Positions 1 through 6,215 of a stretch of 7,560 nt of DNA are shown here, piece after piece. The DNA comes from Streptosporangiaceae bacterium. GTDB taxonomy: Bacteria > Actinomycetota > Actinomycetes > Streptosporangiales > Streptosporangiaceae. The translations under genes and the position numbers were made by a program. The notes beneath the pieces were generated by a model. That model did no database searches. It saw only the letters and a list, made by a program, of their open reading frames with translations, and had not been told where the DNA came from. The stretch covers positions 1 to 7,560 of the forward strand of contig JASHOI010000088.1 of assembly GCA_030041195.1 (NCBI GenBank). The letters are read 5' to 3'. Positions within the stretch are counted from its first letter, which is position 1, and every line of letters begins with the position of its first letter.

Positions 1-417
1 CGGCTCGGGCAGCGCGGCGGCCGCCGAGGACGAATGCGGCGGCCAGCGCAGCCACACCGCCCGGCGCATGCCGAAGGCGAACGCGGAGACCCGCAGCAGC
101 GGCGTGCCGAAGCCGGCCGAGATGCTCCGCGCCAGGCCGGCCAGCGCTGCCACGTGCCCGGACAGGTCGGCCATGTTGGTGGTGACCTCGTCCATGCTGG
201 CGGTGATGGAATCGGTCCGCTCGAGCTGCTCGTTGGTCCGGTCCACCGCGGCCTGCGCGCGCTCGATCAGCGTCGCGGCACGGTCCCCGTAGTCGGTCAT
301 GATCCGGTTGGCGTGCGAGATCAGCCCGGCGAGCCTGAGCAGCACGAACACGGCGGCGCACATTCCCACCGCGAAGAACACCGCCGCTATCAGCGCCGCG
401 AGCTGCCCGGCGCTCAC
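1..417 (-). CDS. DUF948 domain-containing membrane protein (3' end outside window)
   Basis: The frame reads open for 139 codons from a GTG at 417 to the left edge, so the C-terminal end is missing. Residues 6-27 are a hydrophobic membrane segment right after a very short N-terminus. Residues about 30-100 form a charged, probably helical stretch. A conserved-looking segment follows (TPLLRVSAFAFGMRRAV, about residues 104-120), then an Ala/Ser/Pro-rich tail. This is the pattern of actinobacterial DUF948 proteins: one N-terminal anchor and a helical cytoplasmic or peripheral part. The biochemical role is unknown. The GTG start is supported by GGAG at 424-427, 6 nt upstream; an ATG at 454 lies in another frame that stops at once. 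It follows rarA on the same strand with about 110 nt between them, an order common in actinobacteria, where alaS usually follows. Family membership is fairly sure; function is not. Confidence 0.85.
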   Translation of the reverse strand, partial: MSAGQLAALIAAVFFAVGMCAAVFVLLRLAGLISHANRIMTDYGDRAATLIERAQAAVDRTNEQLERTDSITASMDEVTTNMADLSGHVAALAGLARSISAGFGTPLLRVSAFAFGMRRAVWLRWPPHSSSAAAALPEP

Positions 418-484
418 CGGCTGCTCCGATTCCGCCGCACTGCCTGGTCTGTCATCTGCCCGACCCTATCGTCTGGGCAGCAGC

Positions 485-521
485 CGCCGGGCCGGGAAAG
501 CGCTCAGAAACCGGCCCGGCG
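485..521 (-). terminator. Strong GC hairpin just after rarA; possible terminator or attenuator
   Basis: Arms 485-495 and 511-521 are perfect 11-bp reverse complements (CGCCGGGCCGG / CCGGCCCGGCG) around a 15-nt A-rich loop. The hairpin begins 5 nt after the rarA stop codon. No T-tract follows on the minus strand, so it is not a classical intrinsic terminator. It could be one of the tractless hairpins proposed for actinobacteria, a processing or stability element, or partial attenuation between rarA and the DUF948 gene. Confidence 0.45.
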
Positions 522-526
522 CGGGC

Positions 527-1912
527 CTATTCGGCAGGTGACGGCGCAGCGTCCTGGCCGTCGTCGCCGCCATCGCCGTCGTGCCCCAGGATCTGCTTGA
601 TCCGCTCGGACCGCTCGGCGACCCTGGCCTCGGCGCCGTGCCGGGACGGCTCGTAGTAACTGCGCCCCGCGACCTGGTCGGGCGCGTAGGCCTGCGGGAT
701 CACGCCCTCGGGATAGTCGTGCGGGTACCGGTAGCCGCGCCCGTGCCCGAGCCGCTTCGCGCCGTAGTAGCTGGAATCGCGCAAGTGCACGGGCACCGGC
801 CCGGCCAGCCCTGCCTGCACGTCGGCCTGCGCAGCGTTGATCGCCCGCACCACGGCATTGGACTTCGGCGCCATGGACAGGTGGATCACCGCCTGGGCCA
901 GGTTGATCCTGGCCTCGGGCAGGCCGACGAACTCGACCGCCTGCGCCGCCGCGACCGCGGTCTGCAGCGCCGACGGGTCGGCCATCCCCACGTCCTCGCT
1001 GGCGTGCACGATCAGCCGCCGGGCGATGAACCGCGGGTCCTCCCCGGCCTCGATCATCCGCGCCAGGTAGTGCAGCGCCGCGTCGGCGTCGCTGCCCCTG
1101 ATGCTCTTGATGAACGCGCTGATCACGTCGTAGTGCTGGTCGCCGCCCCGGTCGTAGCGGACCGCCGCCCGGTCGACCGCACGCTCCAGCGCGGCCAGGT
1201 CGATCACCGCGCCGCGCGGCAGTCCGAGCGCCGCCGCCTCGAGGTACGTGAGGGCCCGCCTGGCGTCACCGCCCGCGACCCGGATCAGCTGCTCGGGCAC
1301 GCCCTCGCCCAGGGTCACGGCGCCGTCGAGCCCGCGCTCGTCGGCCAGCGCCCGGTCGATCACGGTTTGGATGTCCTCGTCGCTGAGCGGCTGCAGCGTG
1401 AGCAGCAGCGACCGGGACATCAGCGGCCCGACCACGGAGAACGACGGGTTCTCGGTGGTGGCGCCGATGAACGACACCCACCGGTTTTCCACCGCCGGCA
1501 GCAGCGCGTCCTGCTGTGCCTTGTTGAACCGGTGCACCTCGTCGATGAACAGAACGGTCTGGGTGCCGGTCAGGCCCAGCTCGCTGCGGGCGGTCTCGAT
1601 CGCCGCCCGCACGTCCTTGACCCCAGCCGAGACGGCCGACAGCTCGACGAACCGCCGCCGGGTCACCTGGCTGATCACGTAGGCCAGGGTGGTCTTCCCG
1701 GTCCCCGGCGGGCCCCACAGCAGCAGCGACATCGGGGCGTCGTGGTCGGCCAGCTTCCGCAGTGGCGACCCGTCGCCGGTCAGGTGCCGCTGGCCGACCA
1801 CCTCGTCGAGGGTCCGCGGGCGCATCCGGACGGCCAGCGGCGCGGCCGCCTGCTCGGCCTCGGCCGCCGCGTCATCGAACAGGCTGCCGGATACGGCATC
1901 AACTCTGGGCAC
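527..1912 (-). CDS. rarA: Replication-associated recombination protein A (AAA+ ATPase, RarA/MgsA family)
   Basis: This 461-residue protein is an AAA+ ATPase of the clamp-loader-like RarA/MgsA/WRNIP1 family, which acts in the cytoplasm at stalled replication forks and binds SSB in studied bacteria. Visible motifs: Walker A GPPGTGKT at 67-74; Walker B LFIDEVH at 121-127; sensor 1 in the GATTENPSF segment at about 150-158; a likely arginine finger at R167 (LMSRS); sensor 2 GGDARRAL at 214-221. The C-terminal half (about 245-445) carries the family-typical [15 protein letters not shown] and [10 protein letters not shown] segments and the tetramerisation region. Length fits the family. The acidic, Gly/Asp-rich tail after about 443 looks species-specific. 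The start is GTG; GGGAGG lies at 1925-1930, a rather long 12 nt upstream, and no alternative in-frame start lies between. It is separated from aspS by the opposed Uma2 gene, so it probably has its own promoter in the 1913-2039 gap. Confidence 0.97.
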   Translation of the reverse strand: MPRVDAVSGSLFDDAAAEAEQAAAPLAVRMRPRTLDEVVGQRHLTGDGSPLRKLADHDAPMSLLLWGPPGTGKTTLAYVISQVTRRRFVELSAVSAGVKDVRAAIETARSELGLTGTQTVLFIDEVHRFNKAQQDALLPAVENRWVSFIGATTENPSFSVVGPLMSRSLLLTLQPLSDEDIQTVIDRALADERGLDGAVTLGEGVPEQLIRVAGGDARRALTYLEAAALGLPRGAVIDLAALERAVDRAAVRYDRGGDQHYDVISAFIKSIRGSDADAALHYLARMIEAGEDPRFIARRLIVHASEDVGMADPSALQTAVAAAQAVEFVGLPEARINLAQAVIHLSMAPKSNAVVRAINAAQADVQAGLAGPVPVHLRDSSYYGAKRLGHGRGYRYPHDYPEGVIPQAYAPDQVAGRSYYEPSRHGAEARVAERSERIKQILGHDGDGGDDGQDAAPSPAE

Positions 1913-2026
1913 GATTCGACAGTACCTCCCAGCGCTCGCAGGCCCGCCAGCCTGTCGGCACCCCGCAGTACGTTGCGCTCAGACGGGCTCCCCCAATCGG
2001 CGTACCGTGGAGGTGAGAGGTGGCGT

Positions 2027-2031
2027 GGAGG
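2027..2031 (+). promoter_or_regulatory. Ribosome binding site of the Uma2 gene
   Basis: GGAGG lies 8 nt before the ATG at 2040, which supports that start over in-frame GTG codons at 2013 and 2025. The GTG at 2025 overlaps this site. Confidence 0.6.
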
Positions 2032-2039
2032 CGACAGCG

Positions 2040-2627
2040 ATGGCTACGGCGAAAGCGGATCTGGCAGCGGTGGCTGCCAGCGAGTTCGCCGACCTGGAAC
2101 GGCTCTGGTACGAAGTCGACTGGCCTCCCGGCAGCCGGGTTGAGCTTATCGACGGTGAACTCGTTGTGAGCCCGACCGGGAGCGTCTGGCACTCCGAAGC
2201 GGTCTATTGCCTGACCGTCCAGTTGGTCAAGCTTGCCGAGCGGCGCGACTGGGTCATCCATACGAACTTGACCACGTATATACCGCCGACCAAGGAACGG
2301 CTCATCCCGGATCTCATGGTGGCGCCGAGAGACGCGCAGCCCTATGGGGAGTGCGAGCTCCTCGCATCCGGGGCCCTCCTCGTCGCAGAGGTGGTCTCAC
2401 CATGGAGTCGACGCCGGGACCGCGAGGTAAAGCCGCGAGCATACGCCCAGGGCGGTGTGCCGCTTTATATGCTCATCGACCGGTTCGACCACGAGCCGAC
2501 CGTCACCCTGTTCAGTGAGCCGGGCGCGGACGGTTACGGCACGCGCCAGGTCGCGGCCGCTGGTGAGCCGCTGCGGCTGCCGAAGCCGTTCGGGATCGCG
2601 CTGGACACAGCTCGCCTGCTTGGCTAG
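2040..2627 (+). CDS. Uma2 family (DUF820) putative restriction-endonuclease-like protein
   Basis: This 195-residue protein fits the Uma2/DUF820 family of PD-(D/E)XK-fold putative nucleases, whose biological role is not established. Family marks in order: [14 protein letters not shown] at 35-48; the PD motif at P90-D91 (LIPDLMVAP); E117 in the AEVVSPWS segment (116-123), where E-x-V/L-S is expected; then D127, K131 and Y135 before GVPLYMLID (139-147). The candidate catalytic set D91/E117 appears intact and the length is typical, so it is probably not a relic. ATG 2040 is chosen for its GGAGG. The gene runs opposite to its flanking housekeeping genes, and its stop overlaps that of aspS. Its codons are looser than those of its neighbours (ATA Ile, AGA and CGA Arg, TTG, CTT, GTT, GTA, TCA, CCA), which suggests a later arrival. 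Such genes are often found in many scattered copies per genome. I see no partner methylase or toxin-antitoxin mate here. Confidence 0.88.
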   Translation: MATAKADLAAVAASEFADLERLWYEVDWPPGSRVELIDGELVVSPTGSVWHSEAVYCLTVQLVKLAERRDWVIHTNLTTYIPPTKERLIPDLMVAPRDAQPYGECELLASGALLVAEVVSPWSRRRDREVKPRAYAQGGVPLYMLIDRFDHEPTVTLFSEPGADGYGTRQVAAAGEPLRLPKPFGIALDTARLLG

Positions 2628-4375
2628 GCCTCCCGCTGCCCGGGCGGCGGGATCACGTCGATGCCCGCCTCCTTGCGCTGTTCCAGCGTGATCGGCGTGG
2701 GCGCGCCGGTCAGCGGATCCGCACCCGAAGCGGCCTTGGGGAACGCGATGACATCGCGGATCGTGTCCCGGCCGGTCAGCAGCATCAGCATCCGGTCCCA
2801 GCCGAACGCTATCCCGCCGTGCGGCGGCGGCCCGAACCGCAGCGCGTCGAGCAGGAAGCCGAACTGCGACCTGGCTTCCTCGCGGGACAGCCCGATCACG
2901 TCGAACACCTGCTGCTGCACGTCCGGCCGGTGGATCCGGATCGACCCGCCGCCGATCTCGGTGCCGTTGCACACGATGTCGTACGCGTCGGCCAGGGCGC
3001 CGGCGGGCTCGGCGGCGAACTTGTCCGCCCATTCCGGCAGCGGGGCCGTGAACGGGTGGTGCACCGCGGTCCAGCCCCCGGACCCGTCCTCCTCGAACAT
3101 CGGCGCGTCCACCACCCAGGTGAACGCCCACTCCGACGGGTCGATCAGGCCGCAGCGGTGCCCGATCTCGAGCCGCGCCGCGCCGAGCAGCTCACGCGCC
3201 GCGCTGGACTGCCCGGCGGCGAAGAACACGCAGTCCGACGGGCCCGCGCCCGCCGCGGCGGCGAGCCCGGCGCGCTCGGCGTCGGAAAGGTGCCTGGCGA
3301 CCGGGCCGGAGTCGGACACCTGGCCGTCGGCGTCGATCAGCACGTAGGCGAGGCCCCTGGCGCCGCGCGATCGGGCCCAGTCCTGCCAGCCGTCAAGCTC
3401 CCTGCGGGTCTGCGCGGCACCGCCCGGCATCACCACGGCCCCGACGTGCGGCGCCTGGAACACCCGGAACTCGCTCTGCGCGAAGTACTCGGTCAGGTCG
3501 GCGAGCTCGCAGCCGAACCGCAGGTCGGGCTTGTCCGACCCGAACCTGGACATGGCGTCGGCGTAGCTCATCCGCGGGATCGGCCGCGGCACGTGGTACC
3601 CGGCGAGCTCCTCCCACAGCCGCTCCACGAGGTCCTCGGCCACCGCGACGACGTCCTCGCGGGTGATGAACGACATCTCGATGTCGACCTGGGTGAACTC
3701 GGGCTGCCGGTCGGCCCGGAAGTCCTCGTCGCGGAAGCAGCGGACCAGCTGGTAGTAGCGTTCCAGGCCGGAGATCATCAGCAGCTGCTTGAACAACTGC
3801 GGCGATTGGGGCAGCGCGTACCAGTTGCCTGGGCGCAGCCGCACCGGCACCAGGAAGTCGCGTGCGCCCTCCGGCGTCGACCTGGTCAGGAACGGCGTCT
3901 CCACGTTCACGAACCCGTGCGCCTGCATCACGTCGCTGACCAGGTACGCAGCCCGCGACCTGGCGCGCAGCGCCGCGGCCATCTCGGGCCGCCTGATGTC
4001 GAGGTAGCGGTAGCGCAGCCGCACCTCCTCGTTCAGGTCGGCCGCGCTGTCGATCTGGAACGGCAGCGGGTCAGACTCGGACAGCACCTCGATCTCGCTG
4101 ACGTCGACCTCGATCTCGCCGGTCGCGAGCTCGGGGTTCTCGTTGCCGGCCGGCCGCAGCCGCACCGTCCCGGTCACCAGCACGCAATACTCGGCGCGCA
4201 GGTCGTGCGCGATGTCTTCGGCGCGGAACACCACCTGCACGACGCCGCTGGCGTCCCGCAGGTCGATGAACACCACGCCGCCGTGATCCCGGCGGCGGGC
4301 GACCCAGCCCGCTAGCGTCACGTTCAGGCCACTGTCCGAGGCGCGCAGCGTTCCCGCATCGTGTGTCCGGATCAT
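2624..4375 (-). CDS. aspS: Aspartyl-tRNA synthetase (class II), probably non-discriminating
   Basis: This 583-residue cytoplasmic class IIb synthetase charges tRNA with aspartate. Domains: N-terminal OB-fold anticodon-binding domain (about 1-105, with [11 protein letters not shown] at 23-33); class II catalytic core from about 120; a bacterial GAD-type insertion at roughly 290-420; then the rest of the core. Motif 1 is near [16 protein letters not shown] (155-170). The QSPQLFKQ loop is at 190-197. Motif 2 contains [16 protein letters not shown] (214-229). Motif 3 is GIAFGWDR (521-528, R528). Length is normal. His31 and the following Gly-Gly match non-discriminating AspRS such as those of Pseudomonas and mycobacteria, where discriminating enzymes (E. 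coli, Thermus type 1) carry Leu; this is an inference from known family members. The ATG is 2 nt after the MBL stop with only a weak Shine-Dalgarno, implying one transcript and translational coupling. Confidence 0.98.
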   Translation of the reverse strand: MIRTHDAGTLRASDSGLNVTLAGWVARRRDHGGVVFIDLRDASGVVQVVFRAEDIAHDLRAEYCVLVTGTVRLRPAGNENPELATGEIEVDVSEIEVLSESDPLPFQIDSAADLNEEVRLRYRYLDIRRPEMAAALRARSRAAYLVSDVMQAHGFVNVETPFLTRSTPEGARDFLVPVRLRPGNWYALPQSPQLFKQLLMISGLERYYQLVRCFRDEDFRADRQPEFTQVDIEMSFITREDVVAVAEDLVERLWEELAGYHVPRPIPRMSYADAMSRFGSDKPDLRFGCELADLTEYFAQSEFRVFQAPHVGAVVMPGGAAQTRRELDGWQDWARSRGARGLAYVLIDADGQVSDSGPVARHLSDAERAGLAAAAGAGPSDCVFFAAGQSSAARELLGAARLEIGHRCGLIDPSEWAFTWVVDAPMFEEDGSGGWTAVHHPFTAPLPEWADKFAAEPAGALADAYDIVCNGTEIGGGSIRIHRPDVQQQVFDVIGLSREEARSQFGFLLDALRFGPPPHGGIAFGWDRMLMLLTGRDTIRDVIAFPKAASGADPLTGAPTPITLEQRKEAGIDVIPPPGQREA

Positions 4376-4377
4376 GC

Positions 4378-5097
4378 CTACAGCCCCGTGGGGCGGCGAG
4401 CGCCCGGAATCGTCGGGATGGTGGCATCGGCGTCCCCGAGGCCGACGAGGAACGGGTTGGACTGGCGCTCGGCGCCGATCGTCGTCGCGGGCCCGTGCCC
4501 GGCCAGCACCTCGGTCTCGTCGGGGAGCCGCAGGCAGACCCTGGCCAGGCTGTCCAGGATCGTCGCGTGATCGCCGCCGGGCAGGTCGGTCCGGCCGATC
4601 GACCCGGCGAACAGCAGGTCGCCGCTGAACAGCGTCCCGGGATCGTCGGCGGGCGGCAGCCGGAACGTCACCGAGCCGGGGGTGTGCCCCGGCGCGTGGT
4701 CCACGACGACCTGCACCCCGGCCAGGTCAAGGACGGCCCCGTCGGTCAGTTCCCGCACGTCGTCGGGCTCGGTGAAGGTGATCCCGCCGAACAGCCGCTG
4801 CCCCGGCTGCAGCGACAGCCCGCGGGCCGGGTCGGTGAGCAGCTCGCGGTCATCGGGGTGGATGAAGGCCGGGATGTTCCTGGCACCGCACACCGGCGCC
4901 ACGGACCAGATGTGATCCACGTGACCGTGCGTGAGCAGGACGGCCGCGGGCTGCAGCCGGTATCGTTCGACAATCTCGTCGATGCCCTGTTCGGCGTCCT
5001 GGCCAGGGTCGATGATCAGGCACTGCTCCCCCGGCCCGGCCGCCACAAGGTAACAGTTCGCGGCGAACGAGCCGGCCGGGAACCCGGCGATTAGCAC
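4378..5097 (-). CDS. MBL-fold metallo-hydrolase, glyoxalase II (hydroxyacylglutathione hydrolase-like)
   Basis: This 239-residue protein has the full metal-binding set of the metallo-beta-lactamase fold: THGHVDH at 56-62 (H57, H59, D61, H62), H138 in APGHTPGS (135-142), D160 in LFSGD (156-160) and H201 in GHGP (200-203). The [14 protein letters not shown] run (163-176) is typical of the glyoxalase II-like branch. It probably binds two metal ions, zinc or iron, and hydrolyses a thioester or related ester in the cytoplasm. Actinobacteria generally use mycothiol rather than glutathione, so the true substrate is open. No signal peptide is seen. The GTG start has a well-placed GGAGG 6 nt upstream. 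aspS begins 2 nt after its stop. It is divergent from the PPIase gene. In M. tuberculosis and Streptomyces, as I recall their maps, the equivalent gene is followed by hisS, not aspS. Confidence 0.92.
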   Translation of the reverse strand: MLIAGFPAGSFAANCYLVAAGPGEQCLIIDPGQDAEQGIDEIVERYRLQPAAVLLTHGHVDHIWSVAPVCGARNIPAFIHPDDRELLTDPARGLSLQPGQRLFGGITFTEPDDVRELTDGAVLDLAGVQVVVDHAPGHTPGSVTFRLPPADDPGTLFSGDLLFAGSIGRTDLPGGDHATILDSLARVCLRLPDETEVLAGHGPATTIGAERQSNPFLVGLGDADATIPTIPGARRPTGL

Positions 5098-5103
5098 GGC
5101 TGG

Positions 5104-5108
5104 CCTCC
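5104..5108 (-). promoter_or_regulatory. Ribosome binding site of the MBL hydrolase gene
   Basis: On the minus strand the bases read GGAGG, preceded by a further GA, and lie 6 nt before the GTG at 5097. This fixes the non-ATG start. Confidence 0.75.
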
Positions 5109-5151
5109 TCTGGCACGGGCTCTGGTCATGGTGCGTACAGGCTATCGGCGC

Positions 5152-5178
5152 CCGGCCCGCGGTCCCGCGCTGGGCCGG
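5152..5178. repeat. Inverted repeat in the divergent promoter region
   Basis: CCGGCCC at 5152-5158 is matched by GGGCCGG at 5172-5178. A smaller GCGG/CCGC pair sits inside. It lies between the divergent MBL and PPIase genes, upstream of the MBL start, and could fold in its 5' leader or be chance in very GC-rich DNA. Confidence 0.3.
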
Positions 5179-5254
5179 TCAGGACACAGACAGGACGCGG
5201 TTGGTGCGGCGAACAGATAACGGTCGCGCCAATAGTGGTGTTACGCAGGTACGA

Positions 5255-5269
5255 TTCGCGAAGTTTCGC
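5255..5269. repeat. Small overlapping palindromes upstream of the PPIase gene
   Basis: TTCGCGAA (5255-5262) is a perfect 8-bp palindrome. It overlaps a second inverted repeat, GCGAA-GT-TTCGC (5258-5269). The site is about 45-60 nt before the PPIase start, in a locally AT-richer stretch. It could be an operator or a leader hairpin. I do not recognise it as a known regulator box. Confidence 0.3.
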
Positions 5270-5300
5270 TGATCACTTTACCCAGGAACCGGCCGGATAC

Positions 5301-5306
5301 AGGAGG
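5301..5306 (+). promoter_or_regulatory. Ribosome binding site of the PPIase gene
   Basis: AGGAGG ends 9 nt before the GTG at 5316. It decides the start: the frame is open further upstream to a GTG at 5235, but that start has no such site. Confidence 0.75.
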
Positions 5307-5315
5307 ATCGACAGC

Positions 5316-6134
5316 GTGGCGGGTAAGAAGCAGCGGCAGCGCAAACTTGCCAGGGAGCGGTACCAGCGGCGGCTGGTCCGGCAGGCTCATCGGGACCGGC
5401 GGACGCGGCAGTGGACCGTGGCCATCACCGCGGTCATCGTGGTCGCCGGGCTCTCCGTGGGTGGCGTGCTGCTCGCAGGCAAGTCGTCGGGCACGGCGAC
5501 CACGCCGAAGGCCACGCCGAGCGCTACGGCGAGCCCCACGCCGACGGCTGAGGCCGAGCCCGCGACGCACTGCACCTACACGGCGGCCGGGACGGCCGCG
5601 CGCAAGGTGAGCCTTCCCTCCGCCACGCCCGACTACAAGGCCACGTACACCGCGACGATCAACACCAACCTCGGCGCGATCGTGATCGACCTGCTGAACA
5701 GCAAGGCCACCTGCACGGTGAACTCGTTCGTGCACCTGGCCGAGGCCGACTTCTACAACAGCTCCCCCTGCTTCCGGCTGACCACATCCGGCTTCTACAT
5801 ATTGCAGTGCGGCGACCCGACCGGCAAAGGAACCGGCGGGCCCGGCTACGAATTCGCCAGTGAGAACCTCACCGGCGCCACGTACACCGCCGGAACGGTG
5901 GCGATGGCCAATGTGTCCGGCGAGGCGGACAGCAACGGCAGCCAGTTCTTCCTCGTGTATAAGGACTCGTCGGAGCTAGGGCCCGATTACACACCATTTG
6001 GGAAGATCGTCAGCGGGCTTAATATCCTCCAGACTGTGGCCAAGGCCGGATATGGCAAGCCGCTGAGCTCGGGAGGCGGCGGTGCGCCCAAGGAGAAGAT
6101 CGAAATCGAGAGCGTGAGTGTCAAGCAGACGTAA
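5316..6134 (+). CDS. Membrane-anchored cyclophilin-type peptidyl-prolyl cis-trans isomerase
   Basis: This 272-residue protein catalyses cis-trans isomerisation of peptidyl-proline bonds, probably on the outer face of the cytoplasmic membrane. Layout: a strongly basic cytoplasmic N-terminus (1-33); one hydrophobic segment (about 34-55) with no clear cleavage site; a Thr/Pro/Ala linker (about 59-82); and a cyclophilin domain (about 108-270). Cyclophilin marks: R154 in CFRLTTSGF, Q164 in LQCGDPTGKGTGGPGY (163-178), M197-A198, and NGSQFF at 207-212. The histidine of classical cyclophilins near the PFG turn is Tyr225. The RLTT...QCGDP form matches the mycobacterial/actinobacterial PpiB-like branch. 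Four cysteines (86, 133, 152, 165) lie in the predicted external part and could form disulfides; C20 in the anchor of other proteins is not relevant here. It is divergent from the MBL gene and 81 nt before DUF349 on the same strand. Confidence 0.94.
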   Translation: MAGKKQRQRKLARERYQRRLVRQAHRDRRTRQWTVAITAVIVVAGLSVGGVLLAGKSSGTATTPKATPSATASPTPTAEAEPATHCTYTAAGTAARKVSLPSATPDYKATYTATINTNLGAIVIDLLNSKATCTVNSFVHLAEADFYNSSPCFRLTTSGFYILQCGDPTGKGTGGPGYEFASENLTGATYTAGTVAMANVSGEADSNGSQFFLVYKDSSELGPDYTPFGKIVSGLNILQTVAKAGYGKPLSSGGGGAPKEKIEIESVSVKQT

Positions 6135-6144
6135 CTGAAGCGGT

Positions 6145-6173
6145 ATTCCCCGTCAGGTACTAAAGCGGGGAGT
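6145..6173 (+). terminator. Hairpin 1 after the PPIase gene (terminator- or attenuator-like)
   Basis: ATTCCCCG (6145-6152) pairs with CGGGGAGT (6166-6173), with one G-U pair and a 13-nt loop. It starts 10 nt after the PPIase stop. No T-tract follows. Its right end shares two bases with the next hairpin, so the two cannot both form fully. Confidence 0.45.
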
Positions 6174-6192
6174 CCGGGGGTCATCCCCGGAC
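6172..6192 (+). terminator. Hairpin 2 before DUF349 (terminator- or attenuator-like)
   Basis: GTCCGGGG (6172-6179) and CCCCGGAC (6185-6192) form a perfect 8-bp stem with a 5-nt loop. It ends 11 nt before the AGGAGG of the DUF349 gene and has no T-tract. It may partly end PPIase transcripts, or act on the leader of the downstream gene. Confidence 0.5.
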
Positions 6193-6203
6193 CAGCGCGG
6201 AGC

Positions 6204-6209
6204 AGGAGG
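6204..6209 (+). promoter_or_regulatory. Ribosome binding site of the DUF349 gene
   Basis: AGGAGG lies 6 nt before the GTG at 6216 and fixes that start. Confidence 0.75.
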
Positions 6210-6215
6210 TTCGCG

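Noticed and set aside
463..468. TAGGGT on the minus strand as a -10 element for the DUF948 gene
   Set aside because: It fits TANNNT, but no credible -35 sequence lies 16-19 nt upstream; too weak to call.
2003..2008. TACCGT as a -10 element for the Uma2 gene
   Set aside because: The best -35-like sequence (TTGCGC at 1973-1978) is 24 nt away, which is too far.
581..2143. Long plus-strand open frame antisense to rarA
   Set aside because: Its product is Arg/Pro/Gly/His-rich low-complexity protein with no family likeness, as expected opposite a high-GC gene; the minus-strand frame encodes complete RarA motifs.
2819..4315. Long plus-strand open frame antisense to aspS
   Set aside because: Same cause: a GC-driven open frame opposite a gene with all class II synthetase motifs; no own domain.
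5235..5315. Upstream extension of the PPIase frame to a GTG at 5235
   Set aside because: The extension has no ribosome site and a TTA codon, while AGGAGG at 5301-5306 is placed for the GTG at 5316.
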